64,000 nucleotides of DNA, from NCBI RefSeq assembly GCF_000025625.1, contig NC_013922.1, forward strand, positions 2,170,001-2,234,000, given 5' to 3'. This stretch comes from Natrialba magadii ATCC 43099 (GTDB lineage Archaea > Halobacteriota > Halobacteria > Halobacteriales > Natrialbaceae). The translations under genes and the position numbers were made by a program. This document shows positions 56,113-63,820 of this stretch, piece after piece; the stretch's first letter is position 1; each line of letters starts with the position of its first letter. The notes under the pieces are model-generated. The model made no database searches, was not told the DNA's origin, and was given only the letters and a program-made list of their open reading frames with translations.

Positions 56113-57363
56113 GTGAGTTCCAGCGACGAACACTGGATCAGGTCGTACGGCCGCGACCAGTTCCCACACGTGCTGGTCGTGCTCGGATTCGCGCTGTATC
56201 CGATACTGCTTGGCGTCCTCAACCGGACGCCGCTCGCGTCGGAAGCCAGCGCGTTCCTTCCGGGGCTCACCTTCATGATCATCGTCCTCTACATGGGACT
56301 GTTCGCGATCAGCTTCGACTTCATCAGCGGCTACACCGGCTACCTCTCGTTCGGCCACGCCGCGTTCTACGGAACGGGAGCGTACTTCGTGGTGCTCGCT
56401 GCGAACGGACAGGTCCCAGGCGTCCCGGAAGGGACACCGTTCATGGTTACGATGGTCCTCGGTGCGACCCTGGCGTTCGTCGTTGCGCTCGCCATCGGTG
56501 CCGTTTCGTTCCGGCTCACGGGCGTCTACTTCGCGATGCTTACGCTCGGCTTCGCGCAGGTGATGTACGAGTTCATCCGCCACTGGGGGTACGTCAGTTC
56601 GAACCCGACTGAGGGGGCGACGATTTCCTCCGGCGCAGACCTGTCGATCGGCGTTCCGTTCGTCGACTCGCTCAACTTCGCTGTCGGCCGCCTCTCCGGG
56701 GACAGCTTCGAGAACGTCCTCGGCCTGGGAATCGACGTTTCGGCGACGATGACGTCGTACTACGCGCTCGGCATCGTCGTCCTTCTGTCGTACTTCGTAA
56801 TGCAGCGGATCATCCACTCTCCCTTCGGCAAAGTCATGATCGCGATCCGCGAGAACGAAGAACGTGCCAGAGCGGTCGGCTACAACGTCTTCTGGTACAA
56901 GATGGGTGCGTTCGCGACGAGCGCGTTCTTCGCCGCTATCGCCGGTGCACTGTTCGCCGCGTACGCGGGCGGGGCCTCGCCGGACAATTCCTTCTACTTC
57001 CTCGTCACGGCGGACGCGCTGATCATGGCGATCATCGGCGGTATCGGAACGCTCGCCGGACCACTGTTCGGCGCGCTGTTCCACGAGTGGTTCGAAGACA
57101 TCCTCTCGACGGAGAGCGACGGACTCTCCACGTACCTCGAACAGCTCCTGCCGGAGAGCGTCCTCACCGCCGAGGTCGCGGGACTGACGATCAACGACTT
57201 CATCGGAACGTTCCTCGACGGTCGCGCCCCGCTGTATCTGGGGATCATCTTCGTGCTGTTCGTGCTGTTCGTCCCCAACGGACTGCTCGGTTCGATTCGA
57301 GATCGGCTCGGCGGGACGGTAAGCAAGCGGTTTCCGGCCGTTCTCGATCGTTACCGGCGATAA
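56113..57363 (+). CDS. livM: Liv/Urt-type permease, LivM-like, start uncertain
   Basis: 416-aa permease with LivM hallmarks: FAISFDFISGYTGYLSFGHA, AFYGTGAYFVVL, RLTGVYFAMLTLGFAQVMYE, IAIRENEERARAVGYNVFW, AIIGGIGTLAGPLFGALFH. The first standard start codon is GTG at 56113. The frame is open for 51 codons upstream to an ATT at 55960 that overlaps the livH stop as ATTAG; that stretch encodes a GC-rich Asp/Arg/Pro linker, suggesting the real protein begins there or that a start codon mutated. Last gene of the importer operon. Confidence 0.9.
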   Translation: MSSSDEHWIRSYGRDQFPHVLVVLGFALYPILLGVLNRTPLASEASAFLPGLTFMIIVLYMGLFAISFDFISGYTGYLSFGHAAFYGTGAYFVVLAANGQVPGVPEGTPFMVTMVLGATLAFVVALAIGAVSFRLTGVYFAMLTLGFAQVMYEFIRHWGYVSSNPTEGATISSGADLSIGVPFVDSLNFAVGRLSGDSFENVLGLGIDVSATMTSYYALGIVVLLSYFVMQRIIHSPFGKVMIAIRENEERARAVGYNVFWYKMGAFATSAFFAAIAGALFAAYAGGASPDNSFYFLVTADALIMAIIGGIGTLAGPLFGALFHEWFEDILSTESDGLSTYLEQLLPESVLTAEVAGLTINDFIGTFLDGRAPLYLGIIFVLFVLFVPNGLLGSIRDRLGGTVSKRFPAVLDRYRR

Positions 57364-57380
57364 ATCAGTTCTCTCTTTCC

Positions 57381-57559
57381 GCGTCCGCCGATCGATGTAT
57401 CCGTCAGAAAGCGTGCGTCGAGCGATGTATCCGTCAGAAAGCGTCCGCCGATCGCTGTTCCGTCAGAAAGCGTCCGCCGATCGCTGTTCCGTCAGAAAGC
57501 GTGCGTCGATCGATGTATCCGTCAGAAAGCGTGCGTCGACCGCTGTTCCCGTGACAACG
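57381..57559. repeat. Tandem array of 29/30-bp repeats
   Basis: Five consecutive units at 57391-57420, 57421-57450, 57451-57479, 57480-57508 and 57509-57538, plus partial units at both ends. Each contains CCGTCAGAAAGCGT. Units come in two sub-types (GATGTAT and GCTGTT variants). There are no spacers between units, so this is a minisatellite and not a CRISPR array. It begins 18 bp after the livM stop. Confidence 0.93.
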
Positions 57560-57589
57560 TGGTCGTCTTTCCGTGTGGCAGGCTTTCGG

Positions 57590-58969
57590 CTACTCCCGCT
57601 CGCCCGCACCGAGCGCCGACTCGCCGACCTTCTCGTGGCCCTCGATAACCTCCTGGCCACCCATATACGGCCGCAGCGCCTCGGGTACCGTGACAGTACC
57701 GTCCTCGTTCTGGTAGTACTCGAGTACCGCAACCATCACGCGCGGTAGTGCGAGCCCGGAGGCGTTCAGCGTGTGGAGGTAGTCGGCCGATTCGTGTCGC
57801 TCTGGGCGGTAGCGCAGGCCGGCGCGGCGGGCCTGGAAGTCTTCGAAGTTCGAGGCCGAGGAGACCTCAAGCCAGCGGCCGCCTTCGTCGGGCCCGTCGT
57901 CCATGTCGTCGGCGGGAGCCCAGATTTCGATGTCGTAGGTCTTGGCCGAGGCGAAGGTGAGGTCGCCGGTACAGAGTTCGAGGATGCGGTAGGGGAGGCC
58001 GAGTTGCTGAAGCACTTCTTCGGCTTCCGAGAGTAGTCCCTCGAGGCGGTCGTAGCTGTTCTCGGGTTCGACGAAGTTGACGAGTTCGACCTTGTTGAAC
58101 TGATGGACGCGAACGATGCCGCGGGTTTCGGTGCCGTGCTCGCCGGCTTCGCGCCGGAAGTTCGGGGTGTATGCCTGGTGTTTGAGCGGAAGGTCGTCTT
58201 TGAGGAGGATGTCGTCGGCGTACATGTTGGTGACCGGCACCTCGGCCGTCGGGCAGAGCCAGAGATCCTCGTCCTCGTAGTCTTCCTCGTTGCTGCCGCC
58301 GAGTCGGTAGGCGTCGTCGGCGAACTTTGGCAGCTGACCGGTACCGCGCATCGATTCGCTGGTAACCGGCACCGGCGGGAAGAGGTCCACGTAGTCTTGC
58401 TCACGGTGGATATCGAGCATGAACTGGATCAGCGCGTGCTCTAAGCGTGCGCCGTCGCCCTTCAGGAAGTAGAAGCCAGAGCCCGTGGTTTTCGCGCCAC
58501 GAGCCTCGTCGATGATGTCCATTTCCTCGCCGAGGTCGTAGTGGGGGACGATGTCGTCTGGAAGATCACGCATGTCGTCGAAGCCCCAGCGGCGGTCCTC
58601 GACGTTGTCGTCTTCGTCCTCGCCGACCGGGACGCTCTCGTCGGGAAGCTGTGGAATCTCGAGGAGCCGCTCGTCGAGTTCATCGCGGAGCTCGGCGGCC
58701 TCGGCCTCGACGTCCTCGATTTCGGCTTTGAGCTCCTTCGATTCCGCGATGGCTTCCTCGCGTTCCTCGTCTTTGCCTTCGGCGACGAGTTCGCCGATTG
58801 TGTCCGTGATCTCGTTTCGCTCGTGGCGGAGTTCGTCGCCGCGGGCTTTCAGTTCGCGCCAGCGCTCGTCCGTCTCGAGAAGGTCGTCGAGGTCAATGTC
58901 CGCGCCCCGGTTCTCGAGTGCCTCGCGAACGGCCTCGGGCTGTTCACGAAGCGTCGTTTGATCGATCAT
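57590..58969 (-). CDS. serS: Seryl-tRNA synthetase
   Basis: 459-aa class II SerRS charging tRNA-Ser. N-terminal coiled-coil arm (about residues 30-110, rich in Glu/Arg heptads, ELKAEIEDVEAEAAELRDEL) and catalytic domain with motif 2 NFRREAGEHGTETRGIVRVH and motif 3 SGLALPRVMVAVLEYYQNED. Start at MIDQTTLREQPEAVREAL, as for typical SerRS; the upstream in-frame codon at 58993 is less likely. Convergent with the livM gene across the tandem repeats. Confidence 0.96.
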   Translation of the reverse strand: MIDQTTLREQPEAVREALENRGADIDLDDLLETDERWRELKARGDELRHERNEITDTIGELVAEGKDEEREEAIAESKELKAEIEDVEAEAAELRDELDERLLEIPQLPDESVPVGEDEDDNVEDRRWGFDDMRDLPDDIVPHYDLGEEMDIIDEARGAKTTGSGFYFLKGDGARLEHALIQFMLDIHREQDYVDLFPPVPVTSESMRGTGQLPKFADDAYRLGGSNEEDYEDEDLWLCPTAEVPVTNMYADDILLKDDLPLKHQAYTPNFRREAGEHGTETRGIVRVHQFNKVELVNFVEPENSYDRLEGLLSEAEEVLQQLGLPYRILELCTGDLTFASAKTYDIEIWAPADDMDDGPDEGGRWLEVSSASNFEDFQARRAGLRYRPERHESADYLHTLNASGLALPRVMVAVLEYYQNEDGTVTVPEALRPYMGGQEVIEGHEKVGESALGAGERE

Positions 58970-59148
58970 TGCCCGTGGGTTCTTTGTGGCCATCCAAAAC
59001 CGTATCGGAAGGCGTCGTTGGCTGTGTCTGTCGCCGTGGTCGTTGTCTGTCGCCCGTCGGTTGCCGTCCGCCGTCTATTGCCCGCCGTTCGGAACGAACC
59101 CGTCCAACGCGGGAAACGTTTTTTTCGACGCGGCGGGTTTGTCGACGT

Positions 59149-60081
59149 ATGGACCCGTTCGAGGGGGAAGCGGCGGTACCGATCGAGTACGAGCCACGGA
59201 GCGTCAAGGACGTTCTCGTCGAGATGAAAGACACCGCGGAGCTGCTGATCGACCTCTCGTACTCGGCGGTGCTCCACCGCAACGAGAACCTCGCGCGGGA
59301 AGTGCTTCGACTCGAAGAGCGCATGGACGTACTCGAGTTACAGGCGCGCATGAGCCTCATGCTGGCCGTCCGGAACCCGGACGATGCGGAGCAACTCGCG
59401 CCGGTGCTCGGCATCGTCGCCGCGGCGGACGATATCAGCGACGCGGCGGGCGATATCGCGAAGATCGTTCTGGAGGAGGTCGGCCTTCCGGAGGCGATGC
59501 GCGCGGCGCTGCCAGAGGCGACCGAGACGCTCGTTCGCGGTGTCGTCGCGTCCGATTCCGAGTACACGGGCCGCACGCTGGTTGATATCGACCTCGAATC
59601 CGTCACCGGTGTCCGGGTAATCGCGCTCCGGCGCGGTGACGAGTGGCTGTTGAACCCCGGTCCGGAGACGCAGATCGAGCGCGATGACGTCGCCGCGAAC
59701 GCTCATATCAGTTCATCACTCAGTCGTTTGTTAAACGTATCGGGACCGTTACCGCGGAAACTGGGCTCACGAGGTGTCCCTCACAGCCACGCGAACTCGA
59801 CCACAGTCGGATTCAGCGCTGGTGTCGTGCCTGTGTGGCTAAACCACATATCGATCCCCAAAGGGAAACAGTTTTTGAACAGTCTAGTAATTCTGCACCG
59901 TATGCTGGATACTAATCACAGCAGTCGATACGGAACTGAAATCGCGATCGCCGATGCTGCCGTCGCCGACGGGATCGAACGTCGGCAGACACTCGAGGAA
60001 CTCGTGCTCGACCTGCTCGAAGGAGAGTTTGCAGGCGTTATTCGGTCCCACGTCCGAGGTGAGGTATATGGGGGCTGCTGA
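59149..60081 (+). CDS. PhoU / TrkA_C domain protein with abnormal C-terminus
   Basis: 310-aa open frame. Residues about 15-120 are PhoU-like helices (SVKDVLVEMKDTAELLIDLS, AAADDISDAAGDIAKIVLEE); 125-180 are most of a TrkA_C domain (GRTLVDIDLESVTGVRVIAL, RRGDEWLLNPGPETQIERDD). After DDV the expected last strand is replaced by about 125 residues with no similarity to the family (SSLSRLLNVSGPLPRKL ... MLDTNHSSRYG). An insertion/deletion near 59690 is likely. The domain pair usually regulates cation transport, fitting the MgtE gene that overlaps the tail. The last 59 codons (from ATG 59902) could be a separate small gene. Confidence 0.68.
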   Translation: MDPFEGEAAVPIEYEPRSVKDVLVEMKDTAELLIDLSYSAVLHRNENLAREVLRLEERMDVLELQARMSLMLAVRNPDDAEQLAPVLGIVAAADDISDAAGDIAKIVLEEVGLPEAMRAALPEATETLVRGVVASDSEYTGRTLVDIDLESVTGVRVIALRRGDEWLLNPGPETQIERDDVAANAHISSSLSRLLNVSGPLPRKLGSRGVPHSHANSTTVGFSAGVVPVWLNHISIPKGKQFLNSLVILHRMLDTNHSSRYGTEIAIADAAVADGIERRQTLEELVLDLLEGEFAGVIRSHVRGEVYGGC

Positions 60082-61105
60082 GCGGACTACTGAGTTCCAC
60101 GCGGACCGCGTCTTCGAAATCACCGACGACGAATACGTCGCCGTCACCCAGGAAACGTTCGTCGGCCCTGCAATCGAGGAATTTCGTCACTTCGAACCGA
60201 TCGACGACGAAACGACCGTCTATTATCTCTACGTCACCGACAACTCCGGCCGATTAGTCGGCGTCATGTCCCTCCGGGAACTGCTCAACGCCCCAGAGGA
60301 CGACGTGGTTGAGGAGCACATGCATACCGACCTCGTGACGATCGACGCCGATGCGGACCCCGAGTACGCAGCCGACGAGATGGCTGATCGGGACTTCCCC
60401 GCACTACCGGTCATCGACACCGACGACGTGCTGATCGGCGTCCTCCGTACCGACGACATGCTCGAGGTTGTCGAGGAGGAAGCCACCGAGGACATCATGA
60501 AGAGCGCCGGCTTCTCGTTCGCCGACGTCGAGAGCTCCCGGAGTTCGGCGATCCTCGAGTCTTCGATCCCGAAGATCCTCCGACTGCGACTGCCGTGGCT
60601 GATCGTCGCGTTGGCCGGCGGTCTGATGGCCGGCGGCGTCATCGAGCAGTTCGAGGACACGCTCGAAGCCGTCGTGGCGCTCGCCTTCTTCGTCCCGGTA
60701 ATCATGGACATGGGCGGGAACGTCGGCACGCAGGCGTCGACGATTTTCGTCCGCGGTCTCGCACTCGGTCACATCGACGATAGAAACGCGATGCGTCACT
60801 TCGCCCGCGAGGGGCTAATCGGCCTCCTCATCGGGCTGATCATCGGTGGCATCGGTGCCGGTGCGGCGTACCTCTGGCAGATCGACGAACCGTACGCACT
60901 CGAGTTGGCGACAGTCGTCTTCGTCGGCCTCGTCACCGTCTGTGTGGTCGCGTCGGTCGTCGGCTACGTCATCCCGTGGATTATGAACAAACTCGGCTTC
61001 GACCCCGCGGCGGCGTCGGACCCGCTGATCACGACGGTCAAAGACATCACCGCGCTGCTGATCTACTTCGGACTGGCGGCGGTGCTGCTGAGTGAACTGA
61101 TCTAG
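60068..61105 (+). CDS. mgtE: MgtE-type divalent cation (Mg2+) transporter
   Basis: 345-aa MgtE-family protein. N-terminal CBS pair (about residues 20-140: VYYLYVTDNSGRLVGVMSLR, ELLNAPEDDVVEEHMHTDLV, VIDTDDVLIGVLRTDDMLEV) and a C-terminal membrane domain with five segments, including the conserved VPVIMDMGGNVGTQASTIFV pore motif. CBS domains sense Mg2+ in this family. Start at MGAAERTTEFHADRVFE. It follows a PhoU/TrkA_C protein gene and overlaps its last codons by 14 bp. Confidence 0.92.
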   Translation: MGAAERTTEFHADRVFEITDDEYVAVTQETFVGPAIEEFRHFEPIDDETTVYYLYVTDNSGRLVGVMSLRELLNAPEDDVVEEHMHTDLVTIDADADPEYAADEMADRDFPALPVIDTDDVLIGVLRTDDMLEVVEEEATEDIMKSAGFSFADVESSRSSAILESSIPKILRLRLPWLIVALAGGLMAGGVIEQFEDTLEAVVALAFFVPVIMDMGGNVGTQASTIFVRGLALGHIDDRNAMRHFAREGLIGLLIGLIIGGIGAGAAYLWQIDEPYALELATVVFVGLVTVCVVASVVGYVIPWIMNKLGFDPAAASDPLITTVKDITALLIYFGLAAVLLSELI

Positions 61106-61171
61106 GCCATCGCCCCTGCAGGGGCGCTCGTAGCGAAGTACATTTTTTGGAACTGCCGCCGTAGTCGTCGT

Positions 61172-61624
61172 ATGACCGAGCACATCCTCGTCCCAGTCGA
61201 TGGCTCTCAGCCAGCGACGGCGGCACTCGAGTACGCCCACGAGCGGTTCCCCGAGAACCGACTGACAGTGTTGTACGTCGTCGATCCGATGGCGGACTAC
61301 AGCCGCGAGCGGTCGTATCCGGGGTATACGGCGGACGACGAGTTCAAGACAGAACACGAGAAGGGAGAAGCGGTACTCGAGAGGGTGCGCGAGCGACTGC
61401 CGGACGACGCGACTGTCGAGACTGCACTCGAGGCTGGCAAGCCTTCGAGGGTGATCGTCGAATACGCAGACGACCACGATATTGACGGAATCGTCATCGG
61501 GAGCCACGGTCGGTCGGGTGCCGTCCGCTATCTACTTGGCAGTGTTGCAGAACAGGTCGTTCGCCGGGCTGCGGTGCCGGTCACCATCGTTCGTGGCTCG
61601 CCCGACGACGAACCCTCAGATTAG
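61172..61624 (+). CDS. Universal stress protein (UspA family)
   Basis: 150-aa UspA domain. ATP-binding signature GSHGRSGAVRYLLGSVAEQV near the C-terminus, the N-terminal strand HILVPVDGSQPATAALEYAH, and PVTIVRG at the end. Cytoplasmic stress-response protein, probably nucleotide-binding. It is convergent with the fluoride channel genes, whose stop overlaps by 4 bp. Confidence 0.95.
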   Translation: MTEHILVPVDGSQPATAALEYAHERFPENRLTVLYVVDPMADYSRERSYPGYTADDEFKTEHEKGEAVLERVRERLPDDATVETALEAGKPSRVIVEYADDHDIDGIVIGSHGRSGAVRYLLGSVAEQVVRRAAVPVTIVRGSPDDEPSD

Positions 61625-62040
61625 ACGACGGCGACGACCACCCACGCGAGGCCGATGCCCGCAAGCGAGAGAGCGAGGTTGACGACCGCGTTCGCGACGG
61701 CGAGGTGTTTGTCGCCGCGCTCGTAGAGTTGGACCGTTTCGACCGAAAAGGACGAGAACGTCGTGAACGCACCGCAGATGCCGATTCCGACCAGCTGAAA
61801 CACCGACTCGCTCGCGCCCGCGAACGTCGCGAGCGCGAAGACGAAACTCCCGACAACGTTGACGAGCAGTGTCGGCCAGGGGAACCGGTCACTCGAGAGC
61901 TGCCGGTACACAGCATAACGCAGCATCGCACCGATTGCGCCGCCGGTGCCGACGATGTGGGCCGGTTCGGGGTCGAGGGTGACGAGGTCGGAAGTGAGTG
62001 CCAGTACCAGTGCTAGCGCCAGTGTCGACAGTTCGCTCAC
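61621..62040 (-). CDS. crcB: Fluoride channel subunit (CrcB/FluC), second
   Basis: 139-aa Fluc protein. Four hydrophobic helices and family motifs GAIGAMLRYAVYRQL, PTLLVNVVGSFVFALATFAG and GICGAFTTFSSFSVETVQL. Two different CrcB proteins usually form a dual-topology heterodimer that exports F-. Its start overlaps the stop of the upstream crcB by 4 bp. Both are co-transcribed. Confidence 0.94.
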   Translation of the reverse strand: MSELSTLALALVLALTSDLVTLDPEPAHIVGTGGAIGAMLRYAVYRQLSSDRFPWPTLLVNVVGSFVFALATFAGASESVFQLVGIGICGAFTTFSSFSVETVQLYERGDKHLAVANAVVNLALSLAGIGLAWVVVAVV

Positions 62041-62456
62041 GCCGTCTCACCTCCAGCCGCTGTGGCTTCGGGACTGCGAACCCGACGGGCGAGTTCGCGG
62101 CTCGCGAGCACGCCGGTGAAGCCGAGTCCGTAGTTCCCGAGGACGATGGCGGCGAGCAGGAGCGGGTCGGCGGCGAGCGCTGACTGGAGGGCGAACGTAC
62201 TGTAGGTCGTCAGCGACGAGAGAAAGCCGGTCGTGAAGACGAGCCGCGATTTCCGCTCGACGATTCCCGAGTACTGGGCCTCGTAGGCGATGAAGCCGAG
62301 CGCGAAGCAGCCCAGGACGTTGACGAGCAAGACGGCGATGACATCCGGGAAGATTCCAAGTGCAAAAAACCGGAGGTTCGCGCCGGCGAAGCCGCCGATG
62401 CCGACCAGCGCGAGCGTTTCGAGTCGAACGAGAGGGTGAGAGTGGGATCCTGCCAT
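62037..62456 (-). CDS. crcB: Fluoride channel subunit (CrcB/FluC), first
   Basis: 139-aa partner of the downstream crcB. Motifs: GFAGANLRFFALGIFPDVIA, LLVNVLGCFALGFIAYEAQY, TTGFLSSLTTYSTFALQSAL. Charge distribution differs from that of the second subunit, as expected for opposite orientation in the membrane. Start at MAGSHSHPLVRLE. An 8-bp periodic array begins 58 bp upstream. No clear fluoride riboswitch was found. Confidence 0.93.
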   Translation of the reverse strand: MAGSHSHPLVRLETLALVGIGGFAGANLRFFALGIFPDVIAVLLVNVLGCFALGFIAYEAQYSGIVERKSRLVFTTGFLSSLTTYSTFALQSALAADPLLLAAIVLGNYGLGFTGVLASRELARRVRSPEATAAGGETA

Positions 62457-62513
62457 GGCTACCGAAGCAGGGACCGTTAGCCGGCCGTGGGGTACAGGCT
62501 GAACGCGCAGCGT

Positions 62514-62609
62514 GGATCCGACTAGCCAATCGGCCGATCGGCCGACCAACCGATTGTCCGGCTAGCCGACCAGTCGAATACTCGAATAGCCGACTATCCG
62601 AACAGCCGA
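62514..62609. repeat. Twelve tandem units with exact 8-bp period
   Basis: Twelve consecutive 8-mers fit the plus-strand pattern NNNNYCGA with few exceptions: GGATCCGA, CTAGCCAA, TCGGCCGA twice, CCAACCGA, TTGTCCGG, CTAGCCGA, CCAGTCGA, ATACTCGA, ATAGCCGA, CTATCCGA, ACAGCCGA. The phase never slips over 96 bp. It lies 58 bp upstream of the first crcB start. Confidence 0.85.
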
Positions 62610-62809
62610 AAGCGTCTCGCGTACACAGTCTGCCCACAGCACCGACAGTTGGGTCAGGCGGGCCCCATCGCCCAGTGTCTGTGACGCCCTTCTCAGAGCT
62701 AGCCAATGAGCGTTGTGGAACTGTGAGCAGGGGTGTATTCGAGTCCATTGCCGAAGTCCACGTCGCCAGCTACCCTACCCAGCAGCCACGGCGAAGGAAA
62801 AGACTCAAG

Positions 62810-62826
62810 TTTAGACTGACTCTAAA
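62810..62826 (+). promoter_or_regulatory. Palindromic operator at the cation transporter start
   Basis: TTTAGActgacTCTAAA, a perfect 6-bp dyad with 5-bp spacer, ends 6 bp before the ATG at 62833. Position and sequence resemble sites of DtxR/SirR-type metal-dependent repressors in haloarchaea (inference), and would give metal control of the transporter. Confidence 0.55.
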
Positions 62827-62832
62827 ACATTC

Positions 62833-63744
62833 ATGGTCGAGGCCGCCGAGGAGCGACGCGGGTTTGCGCGGGCGTCGTGGGCCAACGTGCTCGGAAACGC
62901 GGCGAAGATTATCGTCGAGGGTGCAGTTGGGTTGTTGTTCGGCAGCGTCGCGTTGCTGGCCGACGCGGCCCATTCCGTCGCGGACCTCGTCGCGAGTATC
63001 GTCGTCCTCGTCTGGGGACGGAGTACGTTCGACGAACCCGACGACACCCACCCCCACGGCCACGATCGGATCGAACCGCTGACGGCGCTGTTCGTCGGTG
63101 CGGTGATCGCCCTGCTAGGGCTGAACCTGCTCTATAGCTCCGTCGAGGGACTCATCACCGGCGTCGATGTCACGTTCAGTCCGCTCCTGCTCGGCGCGCT
63201 CGCGTTCGCAATCGTCGATATGTACCTCGTCTACCGCTACACCGAGGCGATCAACGAACACCTGCAGTCGACCGCACTCGAGGCGCTCGCGACTGACTGT
63301 CTGAACGATATCTACACTTCCTTCGCCGCCGTCGTCGGCGTTATCGGCGTCTTGCTCGGCCAGCCGCTGCTCGATCCGCTCGCTGGCGCGCTCGTCAGCG
63401 TGCTGGTCGTCTATCAGGGCGTCGTGATTGGCCGTGAGAACGTGAACTACCTCATCGGTGCCGCGCCGACGCCAGAGAAGCGCGAGGCGGTGTCCGAGGT
63501 CCTTCGCGAGCATCCTGACGCGCACGGAATGCACGACCTGACGGTCTTCTACGACGGCCCCGTCCTCGAGGTCGAAGTCCACGTCGAGGTCGACGGCGAC
63601 CTCCCGCTCCGGCAGGCCCACGACATCGAGTCCGACCTGGTCGACGAACTGCGGGCACTCGAGGACGTGGGTGACGCGCACGTCCATCTCGATCCGTCGG
63701 GGATCGGGGAGTGGAAGGAGCAATCGGACGAGACTGGCCTGTAG
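62833..63744 (+). CDS. Cation diffusion facilitator (CDF) transporter
   Basis: 303-aa CDF-family exporter of divalent metals such as Zn2+, Mn2+ or Fe2+. Membrane domain has about six hydrophobic segments with metal-site motifs ADAAHSVAD (HxxxD), HPHGHDR and the second-site LEALATDCLNDIYTS. A cytoplasmic C-terminal domain follows from about residue 215 (HGMHDLTVFYDGPVLEVEVH). A palindrome overlapping the promoter suggests metal-dependent repression. Confidence 0.94.
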   Translation: MVEAAEERRGFARASWANVLGNAAKIIVEGAVGLLFGSVALLADAAHSVADLVASIVVLVWGRSTFDEPDDTHPHGHDRIEPLTALFVGAVIALLGLNLLYSSVEGLITGVDVTFSPLLLGALAFAIVDMYLVYRYTEAINEHLQSTALEALATDCLNDIYTSFAAVVGVIGVLLGQPLLDPLAGALVSVLVVYQGVVIGRENVNYLIGAAPTPEKREAVSEVLREHPDAHGMHDLTVFYDGPVLEVEVHVEVDGDLPLRQAHDIESDLVDELRALEDVGDAHVHLDPSGIGEWKEQSDETGL

Positions 63745-63820
63745 TGGCGCGGGTTCCGCCGGAGAACGGCGGACTTGCTGTGATACGTGCTTTTATGTCG
63801 TCGTCGGACGCGCATTCGGT

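Larger units (their letters stand above)
62457..62832. other. Intergenic region between crcB and the cation transporter gene
   Basis: 376 bp between divergent genes. It contains the 8-bp tandem array (62514-62609) on the crcB side and a palindromic operator (62810-62826) on the transporter side. The middle shows no gene or RNA. Confidence 0.6.

Noticed and set aside
57391-57538. Possible CRISPR array (29/30-bp repeats)
   Set aside because: Units follow each other directly with no spacers, and no cas genes are in the window.
62457-62513. Fluoride riboswitch before crcB
   Set aside because: No match to the conserved crcB-motif core could be seen; promoter DNA only.
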